From VXNE01 sp965208745 (GTDB taxonomy: Bacteria > Pseudomonadota > Gammaproteobacteria > Pseudomonadales > Azotimanducaceae), in NCBI GenBank assembly GCA_965208745.1, contig CBDBPN010000003.1, positions 310,001 to 374,000 of the forward strand: a DNA stretch of 64,000 bases. Direction: 5' to 3'. The notes beneath the pieces were generated by a model that saw only the letters and a list, made by a program, of their open reading frames with translations, was not told the origin of the DNA and made no database searches. The translations under genes and the position numbers were made by a program. Positions 44,725-53,072 of this stretch are shown one piece after another. How positions within the stretch are numbered: position 1 is the first letter of the stretch; the number at the start of each line of letters is the position of its first letter.

Positions 44725-45218
44725 TGGCGGACACGCATACGTCCGGCTGCGGTACTGCTCAATCCGACGGAGACGTCTGTCTCTCCATGTCTTGGTTCGA
44801 CCTCCGCGCAACTTGCAGCCTGGCACTCGCGCACAGGTCGGAAGCTATTCTGCCCGATCCGCCCTCGCCGGGATAGCTGCCGCATCGCACATGTCGCGTC
44901 GCATAGCGATCCCCCCCCCCTGAGGAGGCTCGCGGGGGCCGGCTGCTCGTGCGGTGGCTCGCGCGCGCCCGCGGCGCAACGAAAGCGCACACCCACGCCC
45001 ACGGGCCAAGCGTCCGCTGGATGATAGCCGCTGCCGTTCGAGGGGGGCCTCGGGCCGTAGCCGCCTGTGACCTGCCTCGGAGAGCTCTACCGACGCTACA
45101 ACCTCGTCGAGCTTGCGTGCTCAACAGCCGATAAGGGCCTCACTCCACGCCACGCTGAAGCTCTCCTCGTAGCTCCCGCGTCCGGCGCGCCCGGAAAGCA
45201 GGCTGTCGTTTGAGGGCC

Positions 45219-45328
45219 ATCGCCGACGCGGGTCCGCGCATCCTCGGCCATCTCGGCCAGGTGCGGTACGAGCAGTTCTACGATCTCGAAGCGCTCACGC
45301 TGACGGTGGAGAGCAGACGCTCGCCTGA
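45219..45328 (+). pseudogene. Displaced or duplicated 3' end of an NCS2 permease gene (copy 2)
   Basis: Encodes IADAGPRILGHLGQVRYEQF and then YDLEALTLTVES, almost identical to the last 35 residues of the permease at 40318-42072, before a one-base deletion near the end. Nearly all base differences are synonymous, so the segment spent time under selection as coding DNA. It begins abruptly at 45219, with no upstream homology. Confidence 0.8.
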
Positions 45329-45358
45329 CAGGCCGATCCCGGGCAAGGTAGCCGCAGT

Positions 45359-47880
45359 TCACAGGTCCGCGGAGACGCGCAAGTAATAGCTCCCCCCGTT
45401 GAACCCGCTCGGGTGGTTCAGCGGGTAGTCGGCGCCGAGATACCCGGACACCCCCGCAAAGCGGTGTTTGTCGGGCTGTTCGTCAAGGACGTTGCGCGCG
45501 CCGAAGGAGACGGCCCAGGTCTCCGTGACCGCCCAGCTCAACTCCGCGTCCAGCACCGTCACCGGATCCGTGTCGATCAACAGGACTCGCAGTTGAACAG
45601 ATGTTCGTACACGTCGCCGTAGTAGTTCAGGCGGGCGAGTGCCGTCCACGCGCCGCGGGCGTAGTCGAACGTGAGCGTCGCGCGGGTGTCCGGCAGACCG
45701 TCCTCGAGCTCCCTCGCGCCGGCAGGCGACAGCGTCACGCCGGGATCGGTGATGTCCGTTTCGGTCACGTTCGCCGCCAGCGTCAGCCCGGACCGGCCAC
45801 CGCCGAAGTCGAAGTCCGTGTCGATGACGAGGTCAACGCCGGTGGTCTCGCTGTCGATGTCGTTGACGAAGAACGTCACGGCGGACACGGTCTGCGCCCC
45901 AACGACGGCCGCGGCGACCAGATCGGTGCGGTCGCGGGCACTCAGGTTCTGCTGGGTGAGGGCGATCCTGCCGTCCACCTCGATGCGGAACCAGTCGAGC
46001 GTCACGCGCAGCGGCCCGACCGAGAACACGGCGCCGGCAGTCCAGTTGACGGACTCTTCCGGCTTCAGTTGCCGGCCGCCCTTGAGCATCGCCACCGGGC
46101 TGGTCGGAGGCAGGGTGAGCGACTCGACTAGCATGCCGTCCACGAAGGTCGTTGCCGCGCGGCGCAGGTTGCTCTGTCCGATGGACGGCGCGCGGAAGCC
46201 GGTGCTGAGGGTGCCGCGCAACGCGAAGTCCCGCGTGACCTGGAAGCGGGTCGCGAACTTGTCGTTGGAGGTCGAGCCGAAATCGCTGTAGCGCTCGTAG
46301 CGAGCCGCCCCGTCCACCAGCCAGCGGTCGGTGACATCGGCGTCGAGTTGCACGTAGGCGGAGTAGCTGTCGCGGCTGAAACGACCCGCCACGTCCGCGC
46401 TGAACCCCTGGAATCCGTTCGATCCCACGGAGAAGCCCTCCGCCTCGAAGCCGCCCGGCGCCCAGGACTCCGTGTCCCCGGCCACCATCTCGAACGTCTC
46501 CTTGTGGTGCTGGGCCCCGAACGCCACATGCAGGTCGGACGCGGCTCCGAACTCCACCGGGAAGGTGAAGTCCGCGTTCACGAGACGTTCGAAGTTGACC
46601 TGCTCGCCGAGATCGAAGGCCGTCGGCGTGTTCGGTCCGTAAGAGGCGTTGACGGTGTTGCGGATCCGGTACACCACCTCGTTGCGCCCCGCCGACACGC
46701 TGAAGTCGTAGGTGAGCCCGTTCGGTCGGGCGCCGCGCCATCCGGCGACGATGGAAGCGTCGCTCACCTCCCCGCCGAAGCGCGGCGTGAAGCCGCTCGG
46801 GAACCACTCGTTGTAGGCGAAGCAGTTCGGGTCGGCGACGATCTCGGCAAGCGCCGAGGTGTCCGCCAGCCCGGCGACGATCGGCACGCGCCGGCAGGCA
46901 ACGCCGTCGTCGGGCGTGAGGTCGGCCACCAGGAGGTGTCCGGTACCGTCGGCGAAGACGCCGCTGCGCGTGTTGGGATTGCGGTAGAAGAAACTGCCGT
47001 CCACGTCCCGGCCGGACCACGTGCCGAAGCCGTACAGCTCTCCCGCACCGGCCTCGGCGGCGGCGTTCACGAGCACCTTGAAGTCGTCCTCGACATCGGG
47101 CGAGCCCCAGACCACCACCGGGTCGGCGATCCCCGTGTAGCCGTTCTCGACGAGATACGTGGCCTGCGGGTCCTGCGAACCCCGGCTGGTCGGCGCGCTG
47201 TCCTGCAGCTCGAAGGCAAGCGTCGCGTAGCCGCGATCCCCGAGGTGGGTACCCACGGCACCGGATGCGGTGATCTGGTCCCCGTCGCCCTCGTAGGTGG
47301 AACCGTACTGCAAGCGCAGCCGCCGCACGTTCGGATCGTCCTCTAGGACGAAGTTCAGGACGCCGGCGATGGCGTCCGAACCATACTGGGCCGACGCCCC
47401 GTCGCGCAGGACCTCGACACGCTTCAGCGCGATGCCGGCCAGGGGCACGATGTCCACCGCCTGCGCGCCCTTGTTGATGCCCGCCACGAACTCGCCGATC
47501 ACCGCGCCGCGGTGCCGGCGCTTGCCGTTGACCAGTACCAGCGTGCTGTCCGCGGGAAGGCCGCGCAGGTTGGCCGGACGGATCAGCGTCGCCGCGTCAC
47601 TGATGGGCTCGCGGCCGACGTTGTACGACGGGATGCGCGACGTGAGGATATCGAGCGTGTCGCCGTTGCCGTCCGCCTGCAGGTCCTCTCCATCAAGGAT
47701 GTCCACGGGCACCTGCAGGGCCCCGGGCGATCGCTCGCGGCGCCGGTTGCCGACGACGACCACTTCCTCGAGCATGTGCTCGTCGACGCGATCGTCTGCA
47801 TGGGCGTGGTCCGGCTCCTGCGCGCCCACAGCCGAGGCCCCGGCCACCATCGTCAGCCGGGCAACCGCCCACCCCTTCAT
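45359..47880 (-). pseudogene. TonB-dependent outer-membrane receptor with a late frameshift
   Basis: From ATG 47880 a 767-codon frame encodes a signal peptide, a TonB-box-like MLEEVVVVGNRRRE (about 36-49), a plug domain (LVLVNGKRRHRGAVIGEFVA; EVLRDGASAQYGSDAIAGVL) and most of the barrel. It stops at 45577 in YEHLFNCESC. The final strands continue in another frame: VTVLDAELSWAVTETWAVSF, ARNVLDEQPD and the terminal YYLRVSADL, ending at 45359. Because the last strand is needed for assembly by the Bam machinery, the short product should not insert properly. A single-base sequencing error near 45585 would restore an intact receptor of about 840 residues. Ligand unknown (a sugar, siderophore or other large nutrient). 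Confidence 0.82.
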
Positions 47881-47928
47881 CGCGCTCTCTGCCGCCCCCT
47901 AATACATGGATCGCGAGGACCGCTCGCG

Positions 47929-48816
47929 TCAGGTCTTCGCCCAGGCGAAGGTACGCATCAGCGGCTCGGCGCCGCCGCCGAAGGCCCCTTCGGTCGTATT
48001 CAGAAAATCCTCCCGGCCGAGCAGGACGCGCATCTCGTACGGCTTGTCAGCCAGCCAGTCCTCCCCCAGGTAGTCGTAGCACTCCACCGGCCGCAGCGCG
48101 AGCCGGCTGTAGGTGACGTGCAGGACCACTCGCTCACCCGGGGCGGTACGGGGATAGCTGCCGTGCCAGATCGAACCGCCCCAGACCACCGCCGTGCCCG
48201 CGGGGCACTCCGTGGCGATCGCGCCGGGTTCTTCCCCGATCTCCTCCATCGTCGGATGGCGCGCGAGGAGGTGCGACTTCGGAACGACCTTGGTCGAACC
48301 GTTCGCCTTGTTGTACGCGTCCGTCGCCCAGCAGAACGTCACGAGCTGGTTGTGGACGGGAAACGGCGCCGGCGTCCAGTTCTGGTCGGCGTGCAGCCCG
48401 GCCGCCGCACCGCCCTCGGGTTTCACCGACGCGGCCACCTGCGAGATCATTGCGCCCTTGCCGCACATGACCTCCGCCACCGCCAGCAGCTTCGGGTTCA
48501 GCACCACCTCCGCGATGATGGGGTCCTTGTCCAGCAGCATGTTGGCGCCGGCACTCCCGACGGACCGAACCCCCTCCCCCTCCGCGCAGAGACCGAGCAG
48601 CGTCTCGCGCAAGCGGGCATTGAAATCCGGGGCCGCGACCTCGTGCACGTAGCCATAGCCTTCTTCCTTGAGGCTCCGGATGGTGTCCCCGAGTCCCAGG
48701 GCGTCGACCTTCTCCCGCAGCGCCTCGTCGAGGTCGAAGGGCTGGCGCGTGGGGGCCATCAGGTCCTCGAGGGACGGTTCGGGTGGGCCTGCGCGGGTCT
48801 CGGCGGCTTCGCTCAT
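47929..48816 (-). CDS. Phytanoyl-CoA dioxygenase (PhyH) family protein (second)
   Basis: A 295-residue Fe(II)/2-oxoglutarate oxygenase. The iron ligands are in GLHADQNWTPAP (H-x-D, about 143-154) and the distal histidine in GGSIWHGSYPRTAPGERV (about 213-230), with the arginine for 2-oxoglutarate following. The ATG at 48816 fits the family N-terminus. It is not closely like the first PhyH protein at 4035. It lies on the same strand as the TonB receptor, 112 bases from that gene's end as read from the stop of this one, and is divergent from the enoyl-CoA hydratase. Substrate unknown. Confidence 0.85.
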   Translation of the reverse strand: MSEAAETRAGPPEPSLEDLMAPTRQPFDLDEALREKVDALGLGDTIRSLKEEGYGYVHEVAAPDFNARLRETLLGLCAEGEGVRSVGSAGANMLLDKDPIIAEVVLNPKLLAVAEVMCGKGAMISQVAASVKPEGGAAAGLHADQNWTPAPFPVHNQLVTFCWATDAYNKANGSTKVVPKSHLLARHPTMEEIGEEPGAIATECPAGTAVVWGGSIWHGSYPRTAPGERVVLHVTYSRLALRPVECYDYLGEDWLADKPYEMRVLLGREDFLNTTEGAFGGGAEPLMRTFAWAKT

Positions 48817-48960
48817 CGGCTCTCTTCCCGGTCGTATACGTGAGAGCGGAGTATAGCGTCCGCGCGCCGCCAGCCTGCGCCGGCGCCGCCCCGCCTTGAC
48901 ACCATGCGCCTGCCCCGGCACGTTGCGGCCCACTCCCCTTACCGACCCGGAGGCGGTCCC

Positions 48961-49785
48961 ATGCACGGCAACGAAGAGATCCTCGAGGAGCGTCGCGGCA
49001 ACAGGGACGGCATCCTCTGGCTGACCCTGAACCGGCCGCAGAAGCTGAACGCGCTGACCTTCCCGCTGCTGCGGCGCATGCGCGAGATCCTCGTGGACGC
49101 CCGCTTCGACCGGAGCGTGCGCTGCATCGTCATCACCGGCGCCGGGCGCGGATTCTGCGCGGGGATGGACGTGAGCGGCGCCGGCAACCCGGACCGCGAG
49201 CCGCCGCCGGAGGACGGCAGCGTCGACATCGAGGGCTACCGGCTGAACTTCCGGCACGAGACGGAGACCTACATCGCCCTCAAGCGCATGGAGGTGCCGA
49301 TCGTCGCGATGGTGAACGGGCCGTGCGTCGGGGCCGGGTTCGACCTCGCTAGCCACTGCGACCTCGCGGTGGGATCGACCACGGCGCGCTACCAGGTTGC
49401 GTACGTCCGCCGCGGCCTCTATCCGGACCTCGGCGGCTTCTGGTCGCTGCCGAAGATCCTCGGGTGGCGCAAGGCGATGGAACTCATGATGACGGGGCGT
49501 TTCATGAGCGCCGGGGAGGCCCACGAGGCAGGCTTCACGAACTACCTCGTGGAGCCCGACGAACTCGAGGCGAAGACCATGGAACTCGCCCTCGAAATCG
49601 AGGCCGGACCCCCGATCGCCCAGAAGCTCGGCAAGATGCTGGCCCTGCGCACCGCGCACCTCGACTTCGACAGCGCCATGCAGTGGTCGGAGTCCGCCAT
49701 CCCGCTCGTCGGCCTGTCGCGCGACTCCACCGAAGGCATGCTGGCGTTCCGGGAGAAGCGTGAGACGGACTTCAAGGGACGCTAG
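48961..49785 (+). CDS. Enoyl-CoA hydratase/isomerase family protein (third)
   Basis: A 274-residue crotonase. WLTLNRPQKLNALTFPLL (about 20-37), GAGRGFCAGMDVSGAG (about 60-75) and MVNGPCVGAGFDLASHCDLAV (about 118-138) are visible, and the YVRRGLYPDLGGFW loop carries the aspartate usual in isomerase-type members. ATG at 48961 has GGAGG eight bases upstream. The D-aminoacylase-like gene starts 38 bases after its stop and is probably co-transcribed. Confidence 0.88.
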   Translation: MHGNEEILEERRGNRDGILWLTLNRPQKLNALTFPLLRRMREILVDARFDRSVRCIVITGAGRGFCAGMDVSGAGNPDREPPPEDGSVDIEGYRLNFRHETETYIALKRMEVPIVAMVNGPCVGAGFDLASHCDLAVGSTTARYQVAYVRRGLYPDLGGFWSLPKILGWRKAMELMMTGRFMSAGEAHEAGFTNYLVEPDELEAKTMELALEIEAGPPIAQKLGKMLALRTAHLDFDSAMQWSESAIPLVGLSRDSTEGMLAFREKRETDFKGR

Positions 49786-49822
49786 ACTCTCGCCTTTCGA
49801 CCAGGGCAAGGAAAGAACCGGC

Positions 49823-51466
49823 ATGACGCATGACATCGTGATCCGCGGCGGGGAGATCGTGGACGGCACCGGAAGCGAGCCGGTACCCGGCGACCTCGCC
49901 ATCGACGGCGGGACCATCTCGGCCGTGGGCCAGGTCGACGGGCCCGGACGCCAGGAGATCGACGCCGAAGGACACCTCGTCACGCCCGGCTTCGTGGACC
50001 TGCACACGCACCTCGACGCCCAGATCGGCTGGGACCCGTTCCTGACCCCGGTGAGCTGGCACGGCGTCACGTCCGTCCTGATGGGCAACTGCGGCGTGAC
50101 GTTCGCCCCCTGCAAGCCGAGCGACAAGGAACTGCTCGCGGGGATGATGGAAACCGTCGAGGACATTCCCAAGTACGCCATCCTGAACGGCCTCGCGTGG
50201 GACTGGGAGGACTACGGGGGGTACCTCGACTCCATCGAACGCCTGGCGCCCGCGATCAACGTCGCCGGCATGGTCGGCCACTGCGCGGTCCGCTTCTACG
50301 TCATGGGCGAGCGCGCCGTCGAGGAGCAGGCCTCCGACGACGAGCGCCAGACGATGGCGGACATCGTGGGCCGGTCCATCGACGCCGGCGCGGTGGGCTT
50401 TTCCACCAACCGCTACGCGCCCCACACGCTGCCCGACGGCCGCTCCATCCCGGGCACCTTCGCCGACCCCGAGGAACTGGTGGCGATCGCCCGGGCCGTG
50501 GGGCCGCGCAACGGGCTCATGCAGGCTGTCGGCGCGGACGGGGACGTACTCGACCGCATCGCGGACACCACGGCGGGACGCATCCTGTTCAGCTACGGCG
50601 CTGGCCCCGAGGACGGCTCCGGCAAGGAGCGGTCCGACCTCTTCGACCGAATGCGCGCGGGACGCGACATGACCGCCATCTCCCAGGTGCGCGGATCGGG
50701 GTTCATGTTCGGACTGCAGTCGCGGCTGCCCGTTCAGGGCGCGACCTGGGACCGCCTGCGCGATCTCGATCTCCGCGGCCGCCTGGCGGCCCTCGAAGAC
50801 GCCGAAACCCGGGCCGCCCTGGTCCGCGAGGCGCGCGTGGACGGCGCGAGCCGCATCCCCATGGACCAGGTGTACTACCTCGGCGCGGGCGAGACGCCCG
50901 ACTACACCGTGCCGGCCGAGCGCCACCTCGCGGCGCTTGCCGAGGCCGCCGGCGAACATTGGTCCGAGACGTTCCTGCGCCTCTCGCTCGACACGGACGG
51001 GCGAGCGCTGTTCAACCTGCGCATGTTCAACCGCAACCTGAAAGCGCTCGGCGACCTGTTCCGGAACGAAAACATCTTCCCGAGCCTCGGCGACGCCGGA
51101 GCGCACGTCTCCCAGATCATGGATGCCGGGTGGACGAGTTTCATCCTCTCCTACTGGGTACGCGAGGCGGGGCTCTACAGCATCGGCGAGGCCGTGCGTC
51201 GCATGACTTCGGGCCCGGCCCGTGTCATGGGGCTGCAAGACCGCGGCGTCCTGCGTCCCGGCATGCGGGCGGACGTCAATGTCCTCGATCCGGACACCGT
51301 GGCCGAGCGCCAGCCGGAACTCGTACACGACTTCCCGGGCGGCGCACCGCGCTACATTCAGAAGGCCACGGGCTACCGTGCCACGCTGGTCAACGGCCAG
51401 GTCGCGGTGAGGGACGGCGAACACACGGGCGAGCGCGCCGGCGAGGTGTTGCGTCACGCGGGGTAG
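49823..51466 (+). CDS. N-acyl-D-amino-acid deacylase (D-aminoacylase) family amidohydrolase
   Basis: A 547-residue amidohydrolase. The metal motif is DLHTHLDAQIGWDP (about 60-73), and the D-aminoacylase-type MGNCGVTFAPC (about 89-99) provides the bridging cysteine region. A late GDAGAHVSQIMDAGWTSF (about 425-442) holds a further histidine. It should hydrolyse an amide, such as an N-acyl-D-amino acid, or a cyclic imide or urea bond. AAGGAAAG precedes the ATG at 49823. It may share a transcript with the enoyl-CoA hydratase. The exact substrate is unknown. Confidence 0.87.
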   Translation: MTHDIVIRGGEIVDGTGSEPVPGDLAIDGGTISAVGQVDGPGRQEIDAEGHLVTPGFVDLHTHLDAQIGWDPFLTPVSWHGVTSVLMGNCGVTFAPCKPSDKELLAGMMETVEDIPKYAILNGLAWDWEDYGGYLDSIERLAPAINVAGMVGHCAVRFYVMGERAVEEQASDDERQTMADIVGRSIDAGAVGFSTNRYAPHTLPDGRSIPGTFADPEELVAIARAVGPRNGLMQAVGADGDVLDRIADTTAGRILFSYGAGPEDGSGKERSDLFDRMRAGRDMTAISQVRGSGFMFGLQSRLPVQGATWDRLRDLDLRGRLAALEDAETRAALVREARVDGASRIPMDQVYYLGAGETPDYTVPAERHLAALAEAAGEHWSETFLRLSLDTDGRALFNLRMFNRNLKALGDLFRNENIFPSLGDAGAHVSQIMDAGWTSFILSYWVREAGLYSIGEAVRRMTSGPARVMGLQDRGVLRPGMRADVNVLDPDTVAERQPELVHDFPGGAPRYIQKATGYRATLVNGQVAVRDGEHTGERAGEVLRHAG

Positions 51467-51484
51467 ACGAAGTCAGGCGCCAGG

Positions 51485-52234
51485 ATGCTCCAAACGGTTC
51501 GGTTGCTTACGGTTCCCCCGGAGGGCACCTACCACGGTGTGAGCGATGGCGTCTGGACCGGCCCAGTGCGGTCTGAGGATGAGATGGAGCTCGCGTTCAT
51601 CAAGGCCCTTCCACTCTACAAGCTCACACGCGAGGTAGTCTGCGCACTCGTCGCATCGGCCTGTGGCCTGCCCGTCCTCCGTCCAGCGGTTGTCTCGCTT
51701 GAGGACGCCCCGTTCGCCAGCAAGGAACGGTATGGCTTCGGTACTCAGCCCGTGGAAGAAGCCCGCCCGATGGGGAACGACGACGTCCTGCTCTCCCAGC
51801 TAAGCCGATGGCGGCGACTCGACACTGCCATTGCCTTCGACGCGTGGATAGCCAATCCCGACCGCACTGCCCGCAACCTGCTCTTCCGTGAGACGGGCGA
51901 TTTCGTTCTGATCGATCATGGTGAGGCCATCCCATCCGACGCTCTCGCGGACACCGTCGTCGACAATCGGCTGGCCAAGCTCGCGTCGCCCGCGCTGTCC
52001 GCTCATGAGCGCGCCGAGGCGATTCGCCGTGTGAAAGGGTCATCTTCGCCCTTCCACGATGTAGACTTTGGCGCCATCGAGGTCGCTTCTCTCGCGCCGG
52101 CGTGGGGAGGACAGACCATGTTGAAAGAGTGCTGCCGGTTCCTGGTGGATCGCCTTGATCACCTGGACGCATTGATCGAGCAAGCTCTCGGCTCCAGGCA
52201 GCAGGCAATCCCGTTCAGGTCGCTTCGGGCGTGA
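51485..52234 (+). CDS. HipA-like kinase-fold protein
   Basis: A 249-residue protein with the compact HipA-like kinase fold. A lysine in AFIKALPLYKLTREVV (about 38-53) would be the N-lobe ATP contact. AFDAWIANPDRTARNLLF (about 118-135) gives the catalytic DRxxxN loop, and VLIDHGEAI (about 141-149) the metal-binding DFG equivalent. It is about half the size of HipA and lacks HipA's N-terminal domain. It is followed after six bases by an unrelated unknown protein, forming a pair. Small HipA-like kinases paired with a second protein occur in toxin-antitoxin and defence settings. Base composition is less GC-rich than in flanking genes, suggesting transfer. Confidence 0.75.
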   Translation: MLQTVRLLTVPPEGTYHGVSDGVWTGPVRSEDEMELAFIKALPLYKLTREVVCALVASACGLPVLRPAVVSLEDAPFASKERYGFGTQPVEEARPMGNDDVLLSQLSRWRRLDTAIAFDAWIANPDRTARNLLFRETGDFVLIDHGEAIPSDALADTVVDNRLAKLASPALSAHERAEAIRRVKGSSSPFHDVDFGAIEVASLAPAWGGQTMLKECCRFLVDRLDHLDALIEQALGSRQQAIPFRSLRA

Positions 52235-52240
52235 CCAACC

Positions 52241-53071
52241 ATGGATAGCACTTTGGAGTTCCCGCGAGTCGGCTCGAGCGATGTCCGAACCACTTGGGCA
52301 CCCCTCATTGTCGAGCCAATTCTCGGTGGGCCTGAGCGCGTGGTCGTGGCTATCGCTGCGATCTCCGACCAAGGGGAGGTCGGCTTGCAGACACGCGTCG
52401 ACAGCAGACGAAGAGGCGCGCTCTTCGGATCGGCGGCCAGAAAGCTGGGAGCCCTGATCGACGCGAGTGCCGAGAGCATTAGCGCTCACCTTCGCCAGGC
52501 AGGGGATCTGGTCGGTTGGCGCAGCCCGTTTCCGGGCGTGTACCTTGGAGAGAAGTGCGTCGACTACGTCCCGACGTTCGATGCGATATTCGAGCTTGCT
52601 CCAGCCCTTTGCTCCGCGTTGGGAGCCACTCCCGCGTTCTCCAGTCTCGAGCGTGCTCCCAGAGTTCCCTGGTCGCGGGATGTCGAGAAGCTGATCAAGG
52701 AACTGAATCCTCGACTGTCGAACTCCGTCAACGCCCAGCTTCGCTTGAGCACAAGGGAGCACACCGTCACCTTCACCTTCTACGGCATGCACCTCGCCGC
52801 CAACGTGGTCCTGCTAAACCCGCGACGACTGAATGACTCGTTGCGGGATGCCCGAGCCCATCTTTGGAACCTCAACTTGCTGGCGGATGCGCCCGGGTTA
52901 CTGTTCCGACCCGGCAGACTCGAGTTGGTCGCAGGTTCGCAGGAGTCTACGTCCGCGACCTCTGACGCCATCGAGGAGTTGGCGTTGGAGGCGTCCCGTC
53001 GTAACGTCGACGTGATTCCGGTCCGAACTCCTGAAGATGCCGCTCGCCACATAATCGCCCACGCTGCGTGA
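52241..53071 (+). CDS. Unknown protein paired with the HipA-like kinase
   Basis: A 276-residue protein with no recognised family. An N-terminal half of alternating strands and helices (VVVAIAAISDQGEVGLQT, then SAARKLGALIDASAESISAH) is followed by a beta-rich middle (HTVTFTFYGMHLAANVVLLN) and a C-terminal helix-strand ending (EELALEASRRNVDVIPVRTP). There is no membrane segment or signal. DUF3037-type partners of HipA-like kinases are an analogy, but this is longer and no clear match is seen. Six bases separate it from the kinase, and the next GTG lies one base after its stop. Confidence 0.65.
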   Translation: MDSTLEFPRVGSSDVRTTWAPLIVEPILGGPERVVVAIAAISDQGEVGLQTRVDSRRRGALFGSAARKLGALIDASAESISAHLRQAGDLVGWRSPFPGVYLGEKCVDYVPTFDAIFELAPALCSALGATPAFSSLERAPRVPWSRDVEKLIKELNPRLSNSVNAQLRLSTREHTVTFTFYGMHLAANVVLLNPRRLNDSLRDARAHLWNLNLLADAPGLLFRPGRLELVAGSQESTSATSDAIEELALEASRRNVDVIPVRTPEDAARHIIAHAA

Positions 53072-53072
53072 C

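Larger units (their letters stand above)
42073..45218. mobile_element. Small decayed genomic island inserted at the 3' end of the permease gene
   Basis: About 3.1 kb lies between the permease stop and a diverged copy of the permease 3' end. It contains the remains of a DUF4102-type integrase right after the permease, two small secreted proteins on the minus strand, a frameshifted tyrosine recombinase, and about 800 bases with no gene. GC content is visibly lower than in flanking genes, with AT-richer spacers. Integrases often use gene 3' ends as attachment sites and leave the displaced original end at the far side, which is what the repeat pair suggests. Confidence 0.65.
44428..45218. other. 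Island tail without a supported gene
   Basis: Nearly 800 bases after the recombinase with short frames only and no recognisable protein. It contains a hairpin just after the recombinase (GCGCCGA 44452-44458 with TCGGCGC 44474-44480), a direct 14-base repeat (44517 and 44711), and a run of ten C at 44911-44920 that is prone to sequencing error. It may hold an attachment site or worn-out element sequence. Confidence 0.5.

Noticed and set aside
44911..44920. Run of ten C as a possible phase-variation tract
   Set aside because: It lies in a gene-free part of the island, with no coding frame or promoter that a length change would switch.
45577..47880. Long plus-strand frames opposite the TonB receptor
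   Set aside because: They show no family similarity and mirror the codon structure of the receptor on the other strand.
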